From the NCBI GenBank assembly GCA_035374585.1, contig DAOSPF010000091.1:1-10667 (forward strand): a DNA stretch of 10,667 nt, given 5' to 3'. The notes under the pieces are model-generated. The model worked only from the letters and a program-made list of their open reading frames with translations, was not told the origin of the DNA and made no database searches. Of the stretch, positions 6,435-10,667 are shown piece after piece. Position 1 is the stretch's first letter. Each line of letters opens with the position of its first letter. Origin of the DNA: JAKPQD01 sp029572965. GTDB taxonomy: Bacteria > Bacteroidota > Bacteroidia > Bacteroidales > DTGW01. Position numbers and translations under genes: made by a program.

Positions 6435-7648
6435 TGGGTGAGTGGAAAGATATTACATTAGGTGCAGTTCTAAAGTATGAGCAACCATATAAATATACTG
6501 TAGAATCAACACAGTATAATAATTCTGGTGTACCTGTCCTAACAGCAGGAAAGTCATTTATTTTAGGTTATACAAGTGAGACGAATAATTTGTATTCTAA
6601 CCTTCCTGTTATAATCTTTGATGATTTTACTTCTGATTGCAAGTTTGTAGATTTTCCATTTAAGGTAAAATCTTCGGCAATGAAATTTCTCAAAGAAAGA
6701 AATGAAGAAGAAATAAGCCTAAAATACTTTTATGAAATTCTTCAAACCCTGAAATTAGATTCAGTTGGTGGTGACCATAAAAGACGTTGGATTTCAGAAT
6801 ACAGCAAAATAAAAATTAAAGCACCTGATTTTATCGAACAAACTCACATAGCCGAAATCCTCAGCACAGCCGACGAAGCCATAGCCCACACCGAAGCCCT
6901 CATTGCCAAATACCAACGCATTAAAACCGGTCTTATGCAAGACCTTCTCACCAAAGGCATTGACGATAAGGGCAACATTCGCAGCAAATCAACCCATAAG
7001 TTTGTGGTTAAAAATGGTATTGAAGTGCCAAAGGAATGGGAGGTGGAGAATCTTGGAGCTTTATGTAAAAAAGGTTGTGGTTCAATACAAACAGGACCAT
7101 TTGGGAGCCAACTTCATGCAGAAGATTATAAAGAGGAAGGCGTGCCAATAATCACTGTAGAACATTTAGTTGATAATAGAATTGCTCATGAGAATTTACC
7201 ATTAGTTGGAGAAGCTGATTATAAACGATTAAAAAAATACATTCTTAACACAGGAGATTTAGTTTTTAGTCGTGTAGGAGCAATCGATAGATGTTCAATT
7301 ACTACCGAAAGTGAAGATGGATGGATGTTTTCAGGTCGTTGCTTACGAGTAAGACCAGGTAAATTGTTTAATTCACATTTTTTAATGTATCAGCTAAACT
7401 TTGATTTAGTAAGAAATTACATACTTTCAAACGCAGTTGGTTCTACAATGAAATGCCTTAATACTACAATTTTGTCTGAGACGCCTGTGTTTTTGCCAAA
7501 AACAACTGAGCAAATTCAAATTTCAGAGAAAATAGAATCTTTTGAAAATCAATTAAAACAACTTAATAATCGAAAAGCCAAACTCCAATCCCTCAAAAAA
7601 GGCTTAATGCGGGATTTGCTAAGTGGAAAGGTGAGGGTAAAAATATAA
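6434..7648 (+). CDS. hsdS: Type I restriction-modification specificity subunit HsdS
   Basis: HsdS determines the bipartite DNA target for both methylation and restriction. The 404-residue protein has the standard two-fold design. The first target-recognition domain covers residues about 1-133 (ITLGAVLKYEQPYKY, VPVLTAGKSFILGYT), and a central conserved helix covers about 134-178 (EQTHIAEILSTADEAI ending RIKTGLMQDLLTKG). The second recognition domain covers about 190-355 (WEVENLGALCKKG, IQTGPFGSQLHAEDY, GDLVFSRVGAID), and the C-terminal conserved helix about 356-404 repeats the central one (SLKKGLMRDLLSGK). The start ATG overlaps the hsdM stop by one base, so translation is probably coupled. 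By hand count, sampled recognition-domain segments are 27-33% G+C while the central helix starts at 57%, which suggests the recognition domains were exchanged separately. The protein is intact, with no visible frameshift. Confidence 0.95.
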   Translation: MGEWKDITLGAVLKYEQPYKYTVESTQYNNSGVPVLTAGKSFILGYTSETNNLYSNLPVIIFDDFTSDCKFVDFPFKVKSSAMKFLKERNEEEISLKYFYEILQTLKLDSVGGDHKRRWISEYSKIKIKAPDFIEQTHIAEILSTADEAIAHTEALIAKYQRIKTGLMQDLLTKGIDDKGNIRSKSTHKFVVKNGIEVPKEWEVENLGALCKKGCGSIQTGPFGSQLHAEDYKEEGVPIITVEHLVDNRIAHENLPLVGEADYKRLKKYILNTGDLVFSRVGAIDRCSITTESEDGWMFSGRCLRVRPGKLFNSHFLMYQLNFDLVRNYILSNAVGSTMKCLNTTILSETPVFLPKTTEQIQISEKIESFENQLKQLNNRKAKLQSLKKGLMRDLLSGKVRVKI

Positions 7649-7657
7649 ACTTTCAAC

Positions 7658-9637
7658 ATGAAAAGTCAAAACATTTTATCAGCTTATTGCTTTTTGGCGG
7701 CTCTAACCGAAAACAACAATGATTTGTACAACCACGTGTACGTTCCTATGTGTAAACGAGCATTGAGTGAGTACTCAAGAAAGGGAAAAGATTATGGAAC
7801 TCATTTGGACATCAAAGAAACTATACTTAGAATGTATGGCATAGATGTTCCGGAATCAATTGTGTGTAAACTAATTCGGGGTTGTGAGGCTTCACTGTCA
7901 AGAAGAAAAAAAGAAGAAATTAACTTCAAGGTTCTTGAAAATGGAAGAACTTTTCAATTAGAAGCATGGGTATTTAAGGATTTTGAAGAAAAATTTGATA
8001 AAAGTCAAAGAGAAGCAAATGCGATTGAAAGTCTTTTTCAAGAATATGTAATTAATAAAAGAAATTTCACAGAGGAAATACCTTCATTTGCTGATTATTT
8101 ATCAAGATACAAAACTCAATTGTCATCTTTTTTTGAAGGGGAATTCAAATCTATTGAAAGAACAGAAGAAGAAACATTTTTTTATCATGTTGAATTCTTG
8201 GAAGAATTACAAAGGTCTAATCATACTTTTTTTAGAATAGCCCAGAATTTATACCTTGGTGCAATAGTTACAGGTTTTTTAGAGTCAGGTTTTGATTTAG
8301 ACCCAAGAAAGCCATCAAATGAGTGTTTCTTTCTTGACACACCAGTTCTATTGAGAGCATTAGATTTGCAAAGAGCAGAAGAAACCAACCCTATCCTTGA
8401 ACTAATATCATTAATAAACAAAACGGGCAGTACTCCGAAAGTTCTTTCAATAACCGTTGAGGAAATTCAAAAAGTGATAAATAGTGCAATTGAAACGTAT
8501 AATAATAAAATATCAGTTACTACAATTAACGATGCTTGTTTAAGAAGAAAAAAAGACAAAGCCTGGTTAATGACATTTAGTACGAATTTACAAAAAAACA
8601 TTACAAGTATTTTGCAGTTAGAGATTGAAAATGTAGGGGTTGATTTTATTAAAGAAAACGAGAAATGCGCCGACATCCCAGCCCTGCAAGAATTAAGAAG
8701 ATGTAAGAATAATGCAGCCCATGATGTTTTTGCCTACTTATATGTTAGAAAACTTAGGCAAACATCTGTCTCAATAATTCAAAATGCAAAAGTATGGTTT
8801 GTCACAACGAATCCTTCTTTATTAGCTTTTAATTCTGATATGAGACTTGCTAATTCAGTACCAGAAATTGTTTTACCAGACATGCTTACGAGTTTGCTTT
8901 GGTTAAAAGATCCTTCAAAGTTAGTGGAAGAAGTAAAAAAGATTGGATTAAAAGAGTTAATGACAAGTACTATTTTGGAGGAAGTTGCCAGCAAAGAATT
9001 AATTCATGAATATAATTTACAAATAAAGAAAATTGAAGGAATTGATAGTGATTCGTACAATATTTTACTTGAAGCAGTAGCACATTATTCGGCTAATAGT
9101 ATTGAGAAATTTATTGAGTTAGCTGAACAAGATCAAATTAAGGCGAGAGAAAAAGCATTGCAAATTGTAGAAGATGAAAGGACAAGAAAAGCTGAAATAC
9201 AACAAAAAATTGCTGATGCATTGACAGCTGAAGAAAGAGAGAAATCCGAAAAAGAAATTTTTGCAAAAAAACTTGAAGAGTTTGAGAATCAACTTAGAGA
9301 ATCAAATGAAGCAGCAAAAAAAGAAATTGATAAGTTAAATGAAAAGGTAACTTCACATGAGGATATTATTTCCAGACAAGAAAAAGCTATTGATGAATTT
9401 GGTAATAAGATTGATGAGCAAGATGAACAAATTTCAAATTTAAAAAAGCAAATAAAAAAGGATACAAAAAAACTTTTAATTGGGGTTATTGGCGTTATAA
9501 TATTTGTTCTTACGTTTATTTTTAAAGACAATTTAGGCAATTGGACTTGGTTTACTGCTGTTTTATCTGGTTCAGGTTGGATTTGGGGGTTTGGTTCATT
9601 TTGCATAAATATGATTAAAATATTGAAAAAAAATTAA
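7658..9637 (+). CDS. Unrecognised membrane-anchored protein with PIN-like nuclease features, embedded in the hsd operon
   Basis: I do not recognise a named family. The 659-residue protein starts 9 nt after hsdS and ends 3 nt before the next gene. The N-terminal 100 or so residues are helical (DIKETILRMYGIDVPESIVCKLI) and could be a winged-helix-like module. The middle shows a PIN-like pattern: an acidic residue after a hydrophobic strand in CFFLDTPVLLRAL (D227), acidic residues in LSITVEEIQKV (E268, E269), an aspartate in AAHDVFAYLYVRKL (D356), and a hydrophobic strand ending in Thr-Asn in WFVTTNPSLLAFNSD (T384, N385, D394). PIN domains are metal-dependent ribonucleases with three or four clustered acidic residues. 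Residues about 495-605 are a long Glu/Lys-rich coiled coil, followed by two hydrophobic segments (about 607-624 and 632-653) that would anchor the C-terminus in the membrane with the bulk in the cytoplasm. Sampled G+C is only 22-27%, the lowest in the operon, suggesting separate acquisition. I infer an accessory effector; the PIN call is moderate. Confidence 0.6.
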   Translation: MKSQNILSAYCFLAALTENNNDLYNHVYVPMCKRALSEYSRKGKDYGTHLDIKETILRMYGIDVPESIVCKLIRGCEASLSRRKKEEINFKVLENGRTFQLEAWVFKDFEEKFDKSQREANAIESLFQEYVINKRNFTEEIPSFADYLSRYKTQLSSFFEGEFKSIERTEEETFFYHVEFLEELQRSNHTFFRIAQNLYLGAIVTGFLESGFDLDPRKPSNECFFLDTPVLLRALDLQRAEETNPILELISLINKTGSTPKVLSITVEEIQKVINSAIETYNNKISVTTINDACLRRKKDKAWLMTFSTNLQKNITSILQLEIENVGVDFIKENEKCADIPALQELRRCKNNAAHDVFAYLYVRKLRQTSVSIIQNAKVWFVTTNPSLLAFNSDMRLANSVPEIVLPDMLTSLLWLKDPSKLVEEVKKIGLKELMTSTILEEVASKELIHEYNLQIKKIEGIDSDSYNILLEAVAHYSANSIEKFIELAEQDQIKAREKALQIVEDERTRKAEIQQKIADALTAEEREKSEKEIFAKKLEEFENQLRESNEAAKKEIDKLNEKVTSHEDIISRQEKAIDEFGNKIDEQDEQISNLKKQIKKDTKKLLIGVIGVIIFVLTFIFKDNLGNWTWFTAVLSGSGWIWGFGSFCINMIKILKKN

Positions 9638-9640
9638 TCC

Positions 9641-10667
9641 ATGGCAAAAAAAGAATACAAAATCGGCAATAAATATTCCACAAGAGAATTGATCGAATTA
9701 GCCATCGAAGAAAGCCATAAATCTATTCCTGAGCATACTGATAAAACCGACCCGCTTGTAGGTGCAATTATTGCTACTGCCGATGGTGAACTATTAGCTA
9801 CTGCTCACCGTGGCGAACTACGGGAGGGCGAGCATTGCGAGTACACACTGATTGAACGCAAGTTGGTTAACATGAACCTGAAAGGCTGTGTTTTGTATGT
9901 TACACTTGAGCCATGTACCGATGAATCACGTAAAAAAACCAAGCGGGGTTGCTCTACCCACATTGGCAAAGCTCGTTTAAGTAAGGTATACATTGGAGTA
10001 GAAGACCCAAACCCAAAAATAGCAGGTGATGGTATTAAAGCCATTCGCAATAAAGGCATTGGAGTTGAAATGTTCCCAAGCGATTTACAAGAGCTAATCT
10101 GGAAAGACAATGCGAAATTCAAAAAAGAAAAAGAACTGGAAGCCCTTCAAGCCAAATTAGATGAAGCAAAACCCCAATTAAGCATTTTAGAACAAACTGT
10201 CGTAGGCTCAGGCATTACAAGTTTTTCAGACAAAGCGATTAATCAGTTTGTCAAAGAATCAAAAGCTGAATTCAACTACCCATCTTCCGACTTTAATGAA
10301 TGGGCTCAAGGGCTTGGATTTATTGAAAAAGATGCCAAAGATGATGGCTTTTTACCCACTGGTTTGGGTATTATGCTCTTTGGCAAAACTCCCGAAAACG
10401 CTTTCCCTCAAACCATCTTTAAGGTGGAAATTAATTATGGCACAGGAAAGCCCGAAATAAAGGATTTCAAAGGTCCTTTGGTTTCCCAATTACCCGAAAT
10501 CATAGACTACGTTAAAGATAAAGGGCTCAAGATGACCATGGAAAAATCGAGTGGTAAAAGAGAAGAAATTGCCAACTTTCCCTTTGAGGTGCTGCTTGAG
10601 GCCATTGCCAATGCTGTAATTCACAGGGATTATTCCATTGAAGGAGCAACAAACTATTTATATATCG
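9641..10667 (+). CDS. Cytidine-deaminase-like domain fused to AlbA/RecG-associated HATPase-like domain (3' end outside window)
   Basis: The frame begins at ATG 9641, 3 nt after the previous stop, and stays open to the window end, giving at least 342 residues. Residues about 14-150 resemble a zinc-dependent cytidine/RibD-type deaminase: DPLVGAII, then HCE (H65, catalytic-type E67), then TLEPC (C92), a second cysteine at C104, and VYIGVEDPNPKIAGDGI. The two cysteines are 12 positions apart rather than the usual three. After a lysine-rich helical linker, residues about 239-342 match the domain found C-terminal to AlbA_2 (schlafen-type) modules in RecG-like ATPase proteins: PTGLGIMLFGKTPENAFPQ and LLEAIANAVIHRDYSI, the last resembling the N-box of a GHKL/HATPase fold. 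The AlbA_2 domain normally in front is missing, with the deaminase in its place. Sampled G+C is about 47%. The fusion is clear from the sequence; a defence or signalling role is inference from its place in the hsd operon. Confidence 0.8.
   Translation, partial: MAKKEYKIGNKYSTRELIELAIEESHKSIPEHTDKTDPLVGAIIATADGELLATAHRGELREGEHCEYTLIERKLVNMNLKGCVLYVTLEPCTDESRKKTKRGCSTHIGKARLSKVYIGVEDPNPKIAGDGIKAIRNKGIGVEMFPSDLQELIWKDNAKFKKEKELEALQAKLDEAKPQLSILEQTVVGSGITSFSDKAINQFVKESKAEFNYPSSDFNEWAQGLGFIEKDAKDDGFLPTGLGIMLFGKTPENAFPQTIFKVEINYGTGKPEIKDFKGPLVSQLPEIIDYVKDKGLKMTMEKSSGKREEIANFPFEVLLEAIANAVIHRDYSIEGATNYLYI

Noticed and set aside
7658..9637. Considered as PrrC/RloC anticodon nuclease
   Set aside because: No ABC-type Walker A, signature or Walker B motifs are visible, and the protein ends in membrane segments.
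9641..10100. Considered as a riboflavin-biosynthesis RibD gene
   Set aside because: Only the deaminase half resembles RibD. The reductase half is absent, the frame continues into an HATPase-like domain, and the neighbours are restriction-modification genes.
9641..10667. Considered as the missing hsdR restriction subunit
   Set aside because: No N-terminal restriction-endonuclease motifs and no DEAD/Walker A helicase motifs; the sequence instead shows deaminase and HATPase-like motifs.

Overview
The window looks like a chromosomal segment of a member of the Bacteroidota. The evidence is TAnnTTTG-type promoter boxes (TATATTTG occurs twice), the absence of clear Shine-Dalgarno sequences before most genes, a lipoprotein with a Fib_succ_major domain, and the mrdA-rodA order usual at the end of Bacteroidota cell-shape operons. 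No RNA genes or CRISPR arrays were seen.

Layout. Positions 1-1804 are core genome: the C-terminal end of penicillin-binding protein 2 (mrdA) overlapping rodA by 4 nt. Positions 1805-3641 are an AT-rich accessory stretch. It holds one small lipoprotein gene (2089-3042) with a related inverted repeat on each side, followed by a long hairpin region and a nearly gene-free 600 nt. Positions 3642-10667 are a tightly packed operon on the + strand: hsdM (type I N6-adenine methyltransferase with a long coiled-coil tail), hsdS (two target-recognition domains), a 659-aa protein of unrecognised family with PIN-like nuclease features and a C-terminal membrane hairpin, and a gene cut by the window end that fuses a zinc-dependent cytidine-deaminase-like domain to an AlbA/RecG-associated HATPase-like domain. 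Gene junctions are a 1-nt overlap, 9 nt and 3 nt, so the four genes are probably co-transcribed. The restriction subunit hsdR is not in the window; if present it should lie downstream.

Interpretation. hsdM and hsdS would give a sequence-specific methylation module. The two extra genes sit in the place where other type I loci carry accessory effectors; the established precedent is the anticodon nuclease PrrC inside an hsd operon. I infer that the PIN-like membrane protein and the deaminase-ATPase fusion are candidate extra anti-phage effectors or regulators tied to the restriction system. Base composition is patchy: the hsdS recognition domains and the PIN-like gene are much more AT-rich in sampled segments (about 22-33% G+C) than the hsdS central conserved region, the middle of hsdM and the deaminase gene (about 43-57%), which fits module exchange within the locus.
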